64,000 nt of DNA from Fodinicola acaciae (GCF_010993745.1 NZ_WOTN01000001.1:2545235-2609234), one strand, 5' to 3'. Shown: positions 52,991-62,850, counted from the first letter of the stretch. Notes: generated by a model from the letters alone, not told the origin. Numbers and translations are program-made.

Positions 52991-53023
52991 CGGTCCGGCC
53001 ACGACGGTTTGTAGCCTGACGCC

Positions 53024-53920
53024 ATGCGAATCGTGGTGGCTCTCGGCGGCAACGCGCTGCTCCGGCGCGGCGAACATCCGGACTTTCGCGTGCAGAGTGG
53101 CCATGTGGCGCGGGCGGCCGCGGCGCTTGCCGCGCTTTCCGGACATCAACTGGTGGTCACGCACGGCAACGGTCCGCAGGTCGGCCTGCTGGCCGCCGAA
53201 AGCGAGCAGGACGGCGCGCTCAGCCGGCCCTATCCGTTCGACGTTCTCGGTGCCGAAACGCAGGGAATGATCGGCTATCTGCTCGTACAGGGCCTGGAAA
53301 ACGCCGGCCTGTCCGCCGCGTGCCTGCTGTGCCGCACGGTGGTACGTCCGGACGATCCGGCGTTCCTGCGTCCCACCAAGTTCGTCGGACCGGTGTACGA
53401 CGAGAAAACCGCGCGTCGGTTGGCGGTTGAGCGCGGCTGGACCGTGCGGCCGGATGGCGACGCCTGGCGCCGAGTCGTCGCCTCGCCGGATCCGATCGGC
53501 ATTCTGGAGCTGCCGCTCATCCGTACGATCGCCGCGACCGGCACCGTCCTGGTGTGCGCCGGCGGTGGTGGGATCCCGGTGCGGCAGGACGGCGACCAGC
53601 TCGACGGAGTCGAGGCGGTCGTGGACAAGGACCTGACGGCGAGTCTGCTGGCGGTCGCCGTCGACGCGGATGCGTTGCTGTTGCTGACCGACGTCGACGC
53701 CGTCTACACCGACTACGGCACCCCCGCCGCACGGCCACTACACCGCACGACGGTGCGCGACCTGCGTTCGCGTTCGTTCGCCGAGGGATCGATGGGACCG
53801 AAGGTCGAGGCGGCCTGCCGGTTTGCCGAGAAGACCGGTCGTGTGGCGGTGATCGGTCGGCTCGAGGATGCGGCCGCCGCGCTGGACGGCTCAGCCGGCA
53901 CGACCGTCACGGGCACGTAG
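53024..53920 (+). CDS. arcC: Carbamate kinase
   Basis: A 298-residue amino-acid kinase-fold enzyme: [75 protein letters not shown] with [12 protein letters not shown], and [15 protein letters not shown]. It turns carbamoyl phosphate and ADP into ATP, ammonia and CO2, or the reverse. Beside the permease it suggests fermentative ATP gain. Carbamoyl phosphate is also the substrate of HypF, so it could affect cyanide ligand supply (inference). Its 3' end overlaps the convergent ATPase by 30 bp. Confidence 0.93.
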   Translation: MRIVVALGGNALLRRGEHPDFRVQSGHVARAAAALAALSGHQLVVTHGNGPQVGLLAAESEQDGALSRPYPFDVLGAETQGMIGYLLVQGLENAGLSAACLLCRTVVRPDDPAFLRPTKFVGPVYDEKTARRLAVERGWTVRPDGDAWRRVVASPDPIGILELPLIRTIAATGTVLVCAGGGGIPVRQDGDQLDGVEAVVDKDLTASLLAVAVDADALLLLTDVDAVYTDYGTPAARPLHRTTVRDLRSRSFAEGSMGPKVEAACRFAEKTGRVAVIGRLEDAAAALDGSAGTTVTGT

Positions 53921-56554
53921 AACCCAACGATAGAGCTCATCGACACCCCAGACGACGAAAGGAAAAGTCGCGAGCAGGCCGAGCGTCGGCCAGTCCAGCG
54001 GAGCGGTGCCGAACACGTCCCGGAGAAACGGCACGTACAACAGCGCCGCGGTGAAGACGAGCTCGAACCCGATCCCCCACAGCAGCAGCGGGTTGCTGAG
54101 CGGCCCGACGGCACGCAGCGAAGCCCGTTCGCATCGAGCGGCGAACGCCGTTCCGATCTGGCACGCGACGATGCCGGCGAAGGTGGCGCTGGTGGCCTCG
54201 AGATAGCCGGCGTGCAGCGGCGTGCCAGCACCGACCGGCGCGCCTGGATGCCAGCCGTGCCGCGCCAGTACGAAGAAAAACGCCGCCATCGTGAGCACCG
54301 CCGAGATCAGGCCGAGCAGCCCCCACGCGCGCCACAGCTCGCGGCCGCGGATCACGCCTTCCGAGCGCGCACGTGGCGGCCGGCGCATGATGCCTGGCTC
54401 GGCCGGTTCGCGGCCGAGGGCCAGCGCCGGCAGGGTTTCGGTGCCCAGGTCGATGGCGAGGATCTGCAACACGGTCAGCGGCAGCGGTACGAGTCCGCCG
54501 GACAGCGCGAAAACCAGGAACGGCACGATTTCCGGGGTGGCGTGCGCGAAGATGTAGAGGATGAACTTCCGTACGTTGTCGTAGACCTGACGGCCGGCGC
54601 GGATGGCGGTCACGATGGTGGCGAAGTTGTCGTCGGTGAGCACCATCGTCGCCGCCTCGCGCGCCACGTCCGTGCCGTTCCTTCCCATCGCCACGCCGAT
54701 ATCCGCGCGCCGCAGGGCCGGCGCGTCGTTGACGCCGTCACCGGTCATCGCGACGACCTCGCCGAGACCGCGCAACGCGTCGGCGATGCGCAGCTTGTCC
54801 TCCGGTGTCGTACGAGCGAACACCAGCTCGTCGCGGCCGGCGAGCAGTTCGTCGAGATCCTTCTCCGGCATCGCCGCGAGTTCGTCGCCGGTGATGCGGC
54901 GCAGTCCGCCACCGCCCGGCGGCCGGCCAATGCCGACGCTCGCCGCGATGGCCGCCGCGGTCAGCGGATTGTCGCCGGTCACGACATGGACGCGCAGGCC
55001 GGCGAGATGGCAGGTCGCCACCGCGTCGGCGACCTCCGGACGCGCCGGATCCACCAGCGCGACCAGGCCGAGCAGGCACAGCTCGCGTTCGAGCCCGTCG
55101 CGATCTCCGGTCGGCTGGTCCCCGAGCGCCTTGCGGGCCACCGCGATCACGCGCAAACCGCGCGACGCGAGTTCGTCGACCGCCGTGTCGACCCGCGACC
55201 GGATTGGCTCGTCGAGACCGCGCACACCGTCTGGCGTCATGATGCGCGTACACCGCGGCACGACCGCCTCTGGCGCACCTTTTGTGTGGACGTACGCGAC
55301 GCCATCGAGCAGGTCCACCGTCGACATCCGGCGGAGCCGAGGATCGAAGCGGTGGACCGTCTTCCTGTCACGCTCACGGCTGGACGGGTCCACGCGGGCG
55401 CCTGAGTCGGCGGCGTATCGCAGCAGGGCGATCTCGGTCGAATCGCCTTTGTTCGCGGTCGCCTCGCTGCACCGCGCCAGCGCGAGCAGGAGACCCTCCG
55501 GCGGCTCCGCGCTGTTTTCGCCAGCGTACGACCAGATCCGCTCCACCCGCATGCGGTTCGCGGTCAGGGTGCCGGTCTTGTCGGTGCAGATCACCGTGGT
55601 GGAGCCGAGCGTCTCGACGGCACTGATCCGCTTGACCACGGCACCACGGCGAGCCAGCACGCGAACGCCGACCGCCAGTGCGAGCGTGATGGTCGGCAGC
55701 AGGCCTTCCGGCACGTTGGCGACCAGCAGGCCGATGGCGAACAGGAACGCGGCCGCCAGCGAAAGCCCGGCGAGCACGCCGACGGGCAGAAACAGCGCGC
55801 CGACGCCGACGCCGACCGCGGCGATCAGCCAGGCCACTCGCCGCACCTGCTTCTCCAGCGGGCTCAGGTCACGTCCGACCCGGTGCGTCAGCGCGGCGAT
55901 CCGGCCCAGCTCGGTGGCCGCACCGGTGGCCCGCACGACCGCCTTCGCCTGACCAGAAACACAAGTGGTGCCACGAAAAACCGCGTACGGGGCGGTCAGC
56001 GAACCGCCGTCGACGCAGCCGTCCGCGGCCGTACGCAACACCGGCACCGACTCGCCGGTCAGCGCGCTGGTGTCCACCTCGACCGCACCATCGACGACGC
56101 GCGCGTCCGCCGGCACCTTGGCGCCTTCGGTGATCTCCACGACATCGCCAGGCACGACCTCGGTGGTGTCGATGTCCAGCAGCCGCCGGTCGCGCCACAC
56201 CAGAGCGCGTTCCGGGACGTACGCGGCAAGTGCCTCGACGGCCCTTTCCGCATGCCGTTCCTGCAAAAACGCCAGCCCGGCGTTGAGGACGACCACGGCG
56301 ACGATCGCCCCGCTGAGCACGGGTGTGCCGGCGATCCAGGCCAGGGCCGCGGCACACCACAGCACCAGCGCGAGCGGATGCACGACCTGGCGCAGCAGTT
56401 CGGCCGGCCAGCGCAGACCGCGCGTCCGCGGCAGGCTGTTGGGACCGTAGCGAATCAGCCGGCGCCGCGCTTCCCTGCCGCTGAGTCCGTCCCGCTGGGT
56501 GCCGAGCCGGACCAGCAGTGCCTCCAACGACTCGGGCTCGACCCGGTCCGGCAT
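53891..56554 (-). CDS. P2-type cation-transporting ATPase (CtpF-like)
   Basis: An 887-residue P-type ATPase. The actuator has [13 protein letters not shown]; the phosphorylation site is [20 protein letters not shown]; the nucleotide domain has [14 protein letters not shown]; the hinge has [20 protein letters not shown]. The fourth span carries [18 protein letters not shown], the PEGL pattern of calcium/sodium-potassium type pumps. About 10 spans are seen. CtpF-like pumps belong to the mycobacterial DosR regulon. ATG at 56554 or GTG at 56560. Last gene of the Hsp20 operon. The ion (Ca, or Na/K) is uncertain. Confidence 0.88.
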   Translation of the reverse strand: MPDRVEPESLEALLVRLGTQRDGLSGREARRRLIRYGPNSLPRTRGLRWPAELLRQVVHPLALVLWCAAALAWIAGTPVLSGAIVAVVVLNAGLAFLQERHAERAVEALAAYVPERALVWRDRRLLDIDTTEVVPGDVVEITEGAKVPADARVVDGAVEVDTSALTGESVPVLRTAADGCVDGGSLTAPYAVFRGTTCVSGQAKAVVRATGAATELGRIAALTHRVGRDLSPLEKQVRRVAWLIAAVGVGVGALFLPVGVLAGLSLAAAFLFAIGLLVANVPEGLLPTITLALAVGVRVLARRGAVVKRISAVETLGSTTVICTDKTGTLTANRMRVERIWSYAGENSAEPPEGLLLALARCSEATANKGDSTEIALLRYAADSGARVDPSSRERDRKTVHRFDPRLRRMSTVDLLDGVAYVHTKGAPEAVVPRCTRIMTPDGVRGLDEPIRSRVDTAVDELASRGLRVIAVARKALGDQPTGDRDGLERELCLLGLVALVDPARPEVADAVATCHLAGLRVHVVTGDNPLTAAAIAASVGIGRPPGGGGLRRITGDELAAMPEKDLDELLAGRDELVFARTTPEDKLRIADALRGLGEVVAMTGDGVNDAPALRRADIGVAMGRNGTDVAREAATMVLTDDNFATIVTAIRAGRQVYDNVRKFILYIFAHATPEIVPFLVFALSGGLVPLPLTVLQILAIDLGTETLPALALGREPAEPGIMRRPPRARSEGVIRGRELWRAWGLLGLISAVLTMAAFFFVLARHGWHPGAPVGAGTPLHAGYLEATSATFAGIVACQIGTAFAARCERASLRAVGPLSNPLLLWGIGFELVFTAALLYVPFLRDVFGTAPLDWPTLGLLATFPFVVWGVDELYRWVLRARDGRAG

Positions 56555-56592
56555 CGTCACCACGGTTTTCCCTTTGGTCTCGGAGAAACTCG

Positions 56593-56847
56593 CTACTGGT
56601 CGGTCCCGTGCAGCACGCGCAGCCGTTCCCGGTAGTCCTTCTCGTCGATCTCGCCGCGCGCGAACCGCTCGGCCAGGATCTGGTCCGGTGTCGGGCCGGC
56701 CAGCCGGCCCAACGGCCGGCCGGTGCCGCGCCCCAGATAGCCGACGAGGGCCAGGATGGCCGCGATGACCACGACCCAGAACAGCAACGTCCCGCCACCC
56801 ATGGCGAGCATGCCCCAGAAGTTCATCCCGTTTCCCCACCACATCAT
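56593..56847 (-). CDS. Small membrane protein with SHOCT motif
   Basis: An 84-residue protein: a Met/Trp-rich start ([19 protein letters not shown]), one membrane span (about residues 20-40) and a C-terminal SHOCT motif ([20 protein letters not shown]). SHOCT tails mediate contact with other proteins or membranes; the function here is unknown. It overlaps the ribosome factor gene by 4 bp and precedes the ATPase gene by 38 bp, so it may be an accessory peptide of that pump. Confidence 0.82.
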   Translation of the reverse strand: MMWWGNGMNFWGMLAMGGGTLLFWVVVIAAILALVGYLGRGTGRPLGRLAGPTPDQILAERFARGEIDEKDYRERLRVLHGTDQ

Positions 56848-57203
56848 GACGATCTCTCCTCCACTCGTGCGCAGCGGTGGTCCAGCCGCCGGCCGCCGAC
56901 GGTCGCCGCCTGGCGTGCGATCTTGGCCATCACCAGGTCGACCGCCGCCACGGCGGTGCCAGCGGTGGCCTGTGCGCGTATCGGAGCACCGGCGATGTCG
57001 AGATTCACCTGCGCTCGCAACGGTTCGGTGACCGAGGGATTCATCGACCTGGTGAGGCGAACACGCGCGCTGATGACGCTGCCGTGGACGTGTTTGATCG
57101 CGACCCGCAGTTTGCGCCGCGCGTAGCTGGCGATGTCGGTGGCGATTCCTGATCCGACCGCGACCTGGATCGCCGGCGTCGAGTTGTCCATCAGCCTGGT
57201 CAT
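56844..57203 (-). CDS. Ribosome hibernation factor-like (HPF/RaiA) protein
   Basis: A 119-residue protein resembling the HPF/RaiA N-terminal domain: [20 protein letters not shown], then [35 protein letters not shown] and [17 protein letters not shown], i.e. beta-alpha-beta-beta-beta-alpha. Such proteins bind 30S subunits and silence ribosomes in dormancy; a divergent form (Rv0079-like) belongs to the mycobacterial DosR regulon. The start at 57203 ([10 protein letters not shown]) is preferred to a longer Arg-rich frame. No long dimerisation tail is present. Confidence 0.75.
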   Translation of the reverse strand: MTRLMDNSTPAIQVAVGSGIATDIASYARRKLRVAIKHVHGSVISARVRLTRSMNPSVTEPLRAQVNLDIAGAPIRAQATAGTAVAAVDLVMAKIARQAATVGGRRLDHRCARVEERSS

Positions 57204-57214
57204 CGCCGCCGTCC

Positions 57215-57487
57215 TCAGGTGGTGTGCTTGTTCTTCTGTCGGTGGACTGCCTGTTGCACGAAGTCCAGCCGTTCCCGTTCGTTCTCGTCGATCTCGCGCA
57301 GCACCGCGGTGTCGATGATCTCTGCGTCCGGTCCCGGAAAAACCAGCGCTTCGTTGCCGTCCAGCCATTTGACCCGGTAGGGCGGCGTTCCGTCGGCGGA
57401 CCGCACTTCCAGAATGCGGCCGCGCTTACCTCGGTGGTCGACTTTTGGTCCGTACACGACCAGCCAGTCGCCGGTTTTCGCGTGCAT
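57215..57487 (-). CDS. DUF1918 protein
   Basis: A 90-residue protein with the full DUF1918 pattern: AKTGDWLVVYGPKVDHRGKR, RILEVRSADGTPPYRVKWLD and VFPGPDAEI. It is an SH3-like barrel of unknown role, common in actinobacterial stress regulons. The C-terminal extension (DENERERLDFVQQAVHRQ) is charged and helical. A strong hairpin (57502-57534) precedes it after the Hsp20 gene. Confidence 0.85.
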   Translation of the reverse strand: MHAKTGDWLVVYGPKVDHRGKRGRILEVRSADGTPPYRVKWLDGNEALVFPGPDAEIIDTAVLREIDENERERLDFVQQAVHRQKNKHTT

Positions 57488-57501
57488 CAGCTTCCTTTCG
57501 T

Positions 57502-57534
57502 CGCCGGACCGGCCGCGACACGGCCGGTCCGGCG
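57502..57534 (-). terminator. Strong hairpin between Hsp20 and DUF1918 genes
   Basis: A perfect stem of about 14 bp (CGCCGGACCGGCCG with its complement) around a 5-nt loop, a few bases after the hsp20 stop codon (57540). No T tract is seen. It could stabilise the hsp20 message or cause partial termination so that Hsp20 is made in excess over the four downstream genes. Confidence 0.65.
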
Positions 57535-57539
57535 AGCCG

Positions 57540-57950
57540 TCACGAGCCGGTCTCGATCCTGACCTCCACCGGCTTCTGCTCGGCTTTTTCGACCATCGGC
57601 ACTCGCACCTCGAGAATTCCGTTGCGGTATTTGGCTGTCACACCGGCGGTGTCGATGCCGGCGGGCAGCGCCACCTCTCGATAGAACGAGCCATAGCGAA
57701 ACTCCGAGCGCTTGCCTTCCTGCGCCGTCTCCTTGCGTTCGGCGGCGATCGCCAGCCGACCGTCGAAGGTCGTGACGTGGATGTCGGACGGGTCCAGGCC
57801 CGGCAACTCGGCGCGGATCAGCGTGCCATCCTTGTCCGTCACCTCCTCGATGTGCACCGGATGACGGTCTCCGAACGGCCAGGCGGCGTCGAACAGGTCG
57901 AAGACGTCCGGCAGGAACGGTCGGCCGGTCGGCCGGATGAGAGTCGCCAT
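57540..57950 (-). CDS. Hsp20 / alpha-crystallin family chaperone
   Basis: A 136-residue small heat-shock protein. The alpha-crystallin domain runs from VHIEEVTDKDGTLIRAELPG to YRNGILEVRVPMVEKAEQKP, with DIHVTTFDGRLAIAAERK and FYREVALPAGID between; the C-terminal IxI-type motif is replaced by VEVRI. An N-terminal stretch (FDLFDAAWPFGD) is short. It resembles HspX/Acr of the mycobacterial DosR regulon. AAAGGAG precedes 57950. It holds unfolded proteins without ATP and heads the operon to 53891. Confidence 0.92.
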   Translation of the reverse strand: MATLIRPTGRPFLPDVFDLFDAAWPFGDRHPVHIEEVTDKDGTLIRAELPGLDPSDIHVTTFDGRLAIAAERKETAQEGKRSEFRYGSFYREVALPAGIDTAGVTAKYRNGILEVRVPMVEKAEQKPVEVRIETGS

Positions 57951-58019
57951 CTTGACTCCTTTCGTCGTCCACATTTCCCCTACACGGTCAACAAAACACC
58001 GACGCGAAAAGGCGGAACA

Positions 58020-58087
58020 GGGACCAACTTCCTTATCCCGGCGGGACAAGTCCTGCCGCACCGCGATCGTCAGGGGCCGGACAGCCC
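58020..58087. promoter_or_regulatory. Divergent promoter region with weak DosR-like boxes
   Basis: GGGACCAACTTCCT (58020-58033) and GGGCCGGACAGCCC (58074-58087) each keep the left half of the box and part of the right half. Between them lies GCGGGACAAGTCCTGC, a palindrome with shorter spacing. They separate the Hsp20 operon (minus) from the CBS gene (plus). The match is weaker than at the other promoters. Confidence 0.5.
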
Positions 58088-58138
58088 TGCCACACCCGGC
58101 GTGAATCTGCTGTGCTGACACCGAAAGGAGGCGCCGAC

Positions 58139-58690
58139 ATGAAGACCGCGATCCGACCGACACCACCGGACGCCGTACTCGGCGAGCCAACCGCACAGGA
58201 CATGATGCGTACGGCGTTGTTCGCTGTCGACGAGCGCGCCAAACTCCTGGACGTCGCCGCGGCGCTGCGTCGCACCGGCGCCGGCGTGGTCCTCGTCCTC
58301 GTTGACGGCGTCCCGGTGCGGGTCGTCAACGAGCGGACCGTACGGAAGGAACTGTTGCGCGCGCTGAGCGCCGGCCAGGATCCGGTGATCGGCGCCGTCG
58401 CCGCCGGCCGCGGTCCGCGCGTGCCGGCGGCCGCTCCGGTGTCGATGGTCGCCGCCGCGTTGCTGCACGCACCGGCCGGCGCCGTGCTGGTGCATGACGC
58501 CGGCACAGTCGTCGGCCTGATCACCGCCGGCGATCTGCTGCGCTGCCTGGCCGGACAGCGACCTGCCGGTACGCGCACGCCATGGACCGGCGCGGCCACC
58601 ACCATCGCGGTGGAGCCTGCGCCAGCGGCGGACCCGCGGCACCGGCCGTGTCCACCTGGATTCCATGCCGACTCCGCGGCACCTGCTTGA
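58139..58690 (+). CDS. CBS-like domain protein with extra tail
   Basis: A 183-residue protein with a degenerate CBS pair: TAQDMMRTALFAVDERAKLL to VRVVNERTVRKELL, and PRVPAAAPVSMVAAALL to VVGLITAGDLLRCLAG. A Pro/Ala-rich tail of about 35 residues (PGFHADSAAP) follows. AAAGGAG stands about 8 bases before 58139. It probably binds adenine nucleotides. The gene is divergent from Hsp20 and ends at a strong bidirectional terminator. Confidence 0.75.
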   Translation: MKTAIRPTPPDAVLGEPTAQDMMRTALFAVDERAKLLDVAAALRRTGAGVVLVLVDGVPVRVVNERTVRKELLRALSAGQDPVIGAVAAGRGPRVPAAAPVSMVAAALLHAPAGAVLVHDAGTVVGLITAGDLLRCLAGQRPAGTRTPWTGAATTIAVEPAPAADPRHRPCPPGFHADSAAPA

Positions 58691-58698
58691 GGTTTCAC

Positions 58699-58745
58699 GA
58701 CAGACGCCGGCGGCGGGGACGTGTCACCCGCCGCCGGCGTTTGTC
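58699..58745. terminator. Bidirectional terminator hairpin
   Basis: A stem of about 19 bp (14 perfect, ACGCCGGCGGCGGG with its complement, then five more with one G-T pair) around a 9-nt loop. It fills the gap between two convergent genes (58690 and 58748), so it serves both strands. Confidence 0.85.
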
Positions 58746-58747
58746 TG

Positions 58748-59578
58748 TCAGGTCAGGTCGGAGCAGGAGCGTACGACGGCGAACGGCGCGTCGATCGCAC
58801 CGGCGGCGCGGCGTACGAACGACTGCGAGTCGAAGCCGTCGTTTCCTTCGCCGTCGTGGCAGCCGATCACCACCAGCTGCGCGTCGCCGATCGCGTCGAG
58901 CAGGTGTGCCGCGTCCTTCACACTCCTGGAAAGCACCGGCAGGTCCGGGAACTTCGCCCGCCAGCGCTGGAAAATCTCGGCGCGACCCGGATCAGGACCG
59001 GTGCTGACCGCGAGGATCGGCGCACCCCGCACGTCGGCTTCCTCGAAGGCGAAGCCGATCATGTTCTCAGTCGTCGCTGTGCCGTGCGCGCCGGCGAAGA
59101 CCAGCGCGATCGGCGAGCTGGTACGCCGGTCCAGGTGCGGCAGGCCCGGTACGGCCACGACGACGCACCGGCCGTGCCGGAAGAGCGCGTAACCGGTGGC
59201 TCCGAAGACATCCGGCCGCGGTTCGGCGTCGGCCGTCCCGGTGACCACGAAGTAGGCGTCCGCGGCCACCTGGCCGATCGCCACCGTGTCGTCCGCACGC
59301 AGCAGTTCCCAGGACACCTCGACTCCCGGCGCGACGAAGGCGGCATGCGCCTGCGCGCTTTCCAGGAACCTGCCGCCGGCATGGAACGCCGCCTGGCCAC
59401 TCGGGAAGTCCGCCAGGTCATCGGCGGCGCGGACAGTGTCGACCAGGTGGACCAGGCGCAGCCGCAGGCCGCGGTCCGCCGCCTCGGTCGCGGCCCACCG
59501 GACGGCACCCCACGGGTTGGCGTCCGGATCCACACCGACGACGATCGCGGTGGTGGTCGAGCTATCCCTGCTGATCAT
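58748..59578 (-). CDS. Tandem universal stress protein, divergent
   Basis: A 276-residue protein with two UspA-like domains. The first begins TAIVVGVDPDANPWGAVRWA and includes AYFVVTGTADAEPRP; the second begins SPIALVFAGAHGTATTENMI and ends LVVIGCHDGEGNDGFDSQSF with APFAVVRSC. The second domain ATP loop is altered, so nucleotide binding is uncertain. The start at 59578 (MISRDSSTTTA) is closest to the DosR-like box at 59643. It is monocistronic, ending at the terminator. Confidence 0.82.
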   Translation of the reverse strand: MISRDSSTTTAIVVGVDPDANPWGAVRWAATEAADRGLRLRLVHLVDTVRAADDLADFPSGQAAFHAGGRFLESAQAHAAFVAPGVEVSWELLRADDTVAIGQVAADAYFVVTGTADAEPRPDVFGATGYALFRHGRCVVVAVPGLPHLDRRTSSPIALVFAGAHGTATTENMIGFAFEEADVRGAPILAVSTGPDPGRAEIFQRWRAKFPDLPVLSRSVKDAAHLLDAIGDAQLVVIGCHDGEGNDGFDSQSFVRRAAGAIDAPFAVVRSCSDLT

Positions 59579-59642
59579 CGGTCCAGTCCTCTCGGTGGTT
59601 GGCTCCACCTCGACCGTACGCAGCCGCTCCTCGCCGCCAGCA

Positions 59643-59656
59643 GGGACGAATGTCCT
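59643..59656. promoter_or_regulatory. DosR-like box upstream of the tandem stress-protein gene
   Basis: GGGACGAATGTCCT fits the GGGAC-N4-GTCC(C/T) pattern with one mismatch. It is 65 bp before the start at 59578 and just after the end of the next stress-protein gene (59674). Confidence 0.7.
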
Positions 59657-59673
59657 GCCGGCACTGGAAAAAG

Positions 59674-60150
59674 TCAGCCGCGACCGATCCGCACCATGGC
59701 CCGCGGATCGATCGCCCCGAGATCCCTGGCGGCCGGCACGATCAACACCGGACAGGACGCGTGCCGCGCGCAGTGCGCGGCGACCGAGTCCGGCGAGGAC
59801 AGGCCCGGCCCGTGACGCGCCGGCTGGCCGAGTACGAGCATCGCGGCCTGACCGGTCATCTCGACCAGCTTCTCCCCCGGCGCGCCTTCCGCGACGACAG
59901 CGCGTACGACCGAGGTCAGGCCCTCGGCGCGCACGATGTCGGCGAGCAGGCCGGCGTACTCGCCGCTCGCCATGGTGACCGCCGGCGCGGGTCCGGCGGC
60001 GATGGTGACCGGCCGGAACACCAAGACCGCCAGGACGGGACCACCGAGCCGCGCGGCCCAGCGCAGCGCGCCGATGCTGGCCGGCGAGCCGCTGACGCCG
60101 ACCACGATCGTCCCGTCGACACCACGGCGTTGCCCAAACGCACTCGACAT
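59674..60150 (-). CDS. Universal stress protein, single domain
   Basis: A 158-residue UspA protein: GTIVVGVSGSPASIGALRWA, GPVLAVLVFRPVTIA, and AMLVLGQPARHGPGLSSPDS with CPVLIVPAARD. The ATP loop is altered (PARHGPG-LSSPDS). The start at 60150 (MSSAFGQRRG) is 16 bp after the acyl-CoA synthetase stop. It is the last gene of the GAPDH operon. The C-terminal tail (DPRAMVRIGRG) is short and basic. Confidence 0.85.
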   Translation of the reverse strand: MSSAFGQRRGVDGTIVVGVSGSPASIGALRWAARLGGPVLAVLVFRPVTIAAGPAPAVTMASGEYAGLLADIVRAEGLTSVVRAVVAEGAPGEKLVEMTGQAAMLVLGQPARHGPGLSSPDSVAAHCARHASCPVLIVPAARDLGAIDPRAMVRIGRG

Positions 60151-60166
60151 GGCTCCGTCCTCTCTC

Positions 60167-62836
60167 CTAGCGCAGCCGGCGCAGCAGCGGATCCTGTTGT
60201 ACGCGCGGCAAAATCCGGACCCGCGCATCGACCGCGACACACCCGTCCGGCCGTACGACCAGCGGGTTGAGATCGAGTTCGGCGACCTCCGGCAGCAGCT
60301 CGGCCATCCGTCCGATCCGGATCAGGCAGTCCCGCACCGCCGCGGTGTCGGCCGGCGCGGCACCCCGATAACCGGACAGCAGCAAAGAAACCCGTAACCC
60401 GCCAACCATCTCCGCTGCGTCGACATCGGTCACCGGCGCCAGCCGGACGGCACGGTCAGCAAGCAGGTCCGTGGTCACCCCACCGGCGCCGAAGACCACC
60501 AGCGGACCGAAGACCGGGTCGCTGACCACGCCGGCCAGGGTCTCCACGCCTGGCTCGGCCATCGCCTGCACGGCGACTCCGCGCAACCGCTCACCGAACG
60601 TCGCGGCCAGCTGTTCGTAACCGGACCGCACTTTGCTTGCACCGTCGCGACCGAGCAGCACGCCACCGGCGTCGGATTTGTGCGTCATGCCGTCGACGAC
60701 GGCCTTCATGGCCACGGCGCCGCCACCGAGGCTCTCGGCCGCGCGGATCGCCGCGTCGGCGGAGGTGACGACGACGGTTTCGGCCACTGGTACGCCGAAA
60801 GACCGCAGCAGCCGGACCGTCAGGTCAGGTGGCAGCCAACCACCGCCGGCGTGCTCGTCCAGCATCCCGGCGACGATTCGCCGCGCGGCCGGCAGATCGA
60901 CATCGGGAAGGTCTGGCTGTTCACCCCAGGCACGCTCGCGAATCTCCGCGTACGCGCACGTCCGCGCGTACGCGGCGACCGCCACCGCCGGGTCGTTGAA
61001 TCGCGGGACACGCCACTGCCGACCGCCGATGCTGGGGAGAGCGACGGCCTCGGCCTGGCCGAGCCGTACGGCCAACACCGGTTTGTCGCCACCGCTCGGC
61101 ACGGCGGCTCCCGCGCCGGGATCGCCGAGCGCCGTCGGCACCGAGATCGCGATGACACCGTCGACGGCATCGTCGGCCAGAACCGTCCGGATGGCAGCGC
61201 CGAACGTACGCGCGTCGACGGTCGCCGTGGTGTCGACCGGATTGGCGACGCTGGCGCCGGCCGGCAGCAGATCCCGCAGGTCCGCGCGAGTCTGCGCGGA
61301 GAACTCCGGGACGACCAGGCCGGCCGACGCCGCAGCGTCGACGGCCACCACTCCACCACCGCCGGCGTTGCTGACGATCGCCAACCGCCGGCCGGCCGGC
61401 AGCGGCTGACTGGCCAGCGCTGCGATGAGCGCCGTCAGCTCGCCGAGCGTGTCGACCGCCACCACGCCCGCCTGCCGGAACAGGGCGTCGCGGATCGTGG
61501 CCGACGACGCGCTGGCGGCTGTGTGCGAGGCCGCGGCGCGCTGTCCGGTCTCCGAGGTGGCGGCGCGCAACGCGATCACTGGTTTGCGCGCCGAGAGCCG
61601 GCGCGCGAGCCGGGAGAACTTGCGTGGGTTGCCGAAGGATTCCATGTAGAGCACGCACAACCGGGTCGCCGGGTCGCGGCTCCACCACATCAGCAGGTCG
61701 TTGCTGCTCAGGTCGTACTTGTCACCGGTCGAGGCGAAGGTCGACAGCCCGATCCGCAGCCTGGCCAGCTCCTCCAGCACCGCGATGCCAATGCCACCGG
61801 ACTGGGTCACCAGCCCGACACCACCGGGGATCGCCTGCGCGTGGCCGAAAGTGGCGTTCAGGATGCCACCGTCGCCGGCGCTGATGACGCCGAAGCAGTT
61901 GGGACCGACCATCCGCATGCCATAGCGGCCGACCGCGGCCTTCAACCGGTCGGCCAACTCCGGCTGGGCCGTGATGCCGGAGGTCAGGACGACCAGGGCG
62001 CGTACGCCGCGCGCGCCGCATTCTTCGGCCACCACTGGCACGGCCGCGGCCGGCACGCAGATCACCGCCAGGTCGGGCACCTCCGGCAGGTCACCGATCG
62101 AGGCGTACGCCGGCAGCCCGGCCACCGCCGCCGCGTGCGGGTTCACCGGATAGACGCGGCCGTTGAAGCCGCCGCGGCTCAGATTGCGCAGCACGGCGTG
62201 GCCGACGGTGTCGCAGCGGCGGCTGGCGCCGACCACCGCGACCGTCGACGGCCGGAACAACGCTCCGAGGCTGGCGATGTCGGCGACCGACTCACGACCG
62301 GCGATCGCCTCCAAGTAACCGTCGTCGGGCTCCAGCGGGATCTCGAAGTCGGTTTCGACGCCGTTGCGATGACCGCGGACCTGCAGGCCGGCGTCGGCGA
62401 TCACCTTGAGCATTTTCGCGTTCTCCGCCAGGACTTCGGCGACGAACCGGCCGATGCCGTCGCGCCGCGCGGCCGAGGCCAGATGCTCCAACAACAGCGT
62501 GCCGACACCACGCGAATGCACGTCGTCGGCGACGGTGAAGGCCACTTCGGCCACCTGCCGGTCGCCGAGCGCGGAATAGCTGCCGAGCGCCACGAGCTCC
62601 CCGGCCAGCTCGACCACCAGCGCGCCGCATCCCGGATGGTCGATCTCCTCGGTCACGTGCCGCACGTACTGTTCGGCCGTACGGCCACCGACGCTGAAGA
62701 AACGCAGATATGTGCTGCGTTCGGTCAAATCCCGGTGCAGCGCCAGTGCGGCGTCCTGGTCACTTCGCGCGTACGGCCGGATGGTCGCCACCGCGCCGTC
62801 GACCAGCAGGACCCGCATCGGTTCGGTCGCGATCAT
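60167..62836 (-). CDS. GNAT acetyltransferase fused to acyl-CoA synthetase (ADP-forming)
   Basis: An 889-residue fusion. Residues about 1-175 form a GNAT domain (ALHRDLTERSTYLRFFSV, AFTVADDVHSRGVGTLLLEH). Then the CoA-binding domain (STVAVVGASRRCDTVGHAVL), the ligase domain with catalytic His (ETGQRAAASHTAASAS) and a C-terminal ATP-grasp (MKAVVDGMTHKSDAGGVLLG) make a complete ADP-forming acetyl-CoA synthetase. It can make ATP from acetyl-CoA, or activate acetate. The GNAT domain may acetylate proteins, perhaps its own enzyme. The start at 62836 gives MIATEPMRVLLVDG. It follows gapA with a 14-bp gap. Confidence 0.9.
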   Translation of the reverse strand: MIATEPMRVLLVDGAVATIRPYARSDQDAALALHRDLTERSTYLRFFSVGGRTAEQYVRHVTEEIDHPGCGALVVELAGELVALGSYSALGDRQVAEVAFTVADDVHSRGVGTLLLEHLASAARRDGIGRFVAEVLAENAKMLKVIADAGLQVRGHRNGVETDFEIPLEPDDGYLEAIAGRESVADIASLGALFRPSTVAVVGASRRCDTVGHAVLRNLSRGGFNGRVYPVNPHAAAVAGLPAYASIGDLPEVPDLAVICVPAAAVPVVAEECGARGVRALVVLTSGITAQPELADRLKAAVGRYGMRMVGPNCFGVISAGDGGILNATFGHAQAIPGGVGLVTQSGGIGIAVLEELARLRIGLSTFASTGDKYDLSSNDLLMWWSRDPATRLCVLYMESFGNPRKFSRLARRLSARKPVIALRAATSETGQRAAASHTAASASSATIRDALFRQAGVVAVDTLGELTALIAALASQPLPAGRRLAIVSNAGGGGVVAVDAAASAGLVVPEFSAQTRADLRDLLPAGASVANPVDTTATVDARTFGAAIRTVLADDAVDGVIAISVPTALGDPGAGAAVPSGGDKPVLAVRLGQAEAVALPSIGGRQWRVPRFNDPAVAVAAYARTCAYAEIRERAWGEQPDLPDVDLPAARRIVAGMLDEHAGGGWLPPDLTVRLLRSFGVPVAETVVVTSADAAIRAAESLGGGAVAMKAVVDGMTHKSDAGGVLLGRDGASKVRSGYEQLAATFGERLRGVAVQAMAEPGVETLAGVVSDPVFGPLVVFGAGGVTTDLLADRAVRLAPVTDVDAAEMVGGLRVSLLLSGYRGAAPADTAAVRDCLIRIGRMAELLPEVAELDLNPLVVRPDGCVAVDARVRILPRVQQDPLLRRLR

Positions 62837-62850
62837 CGTCGTCCTCCGGG

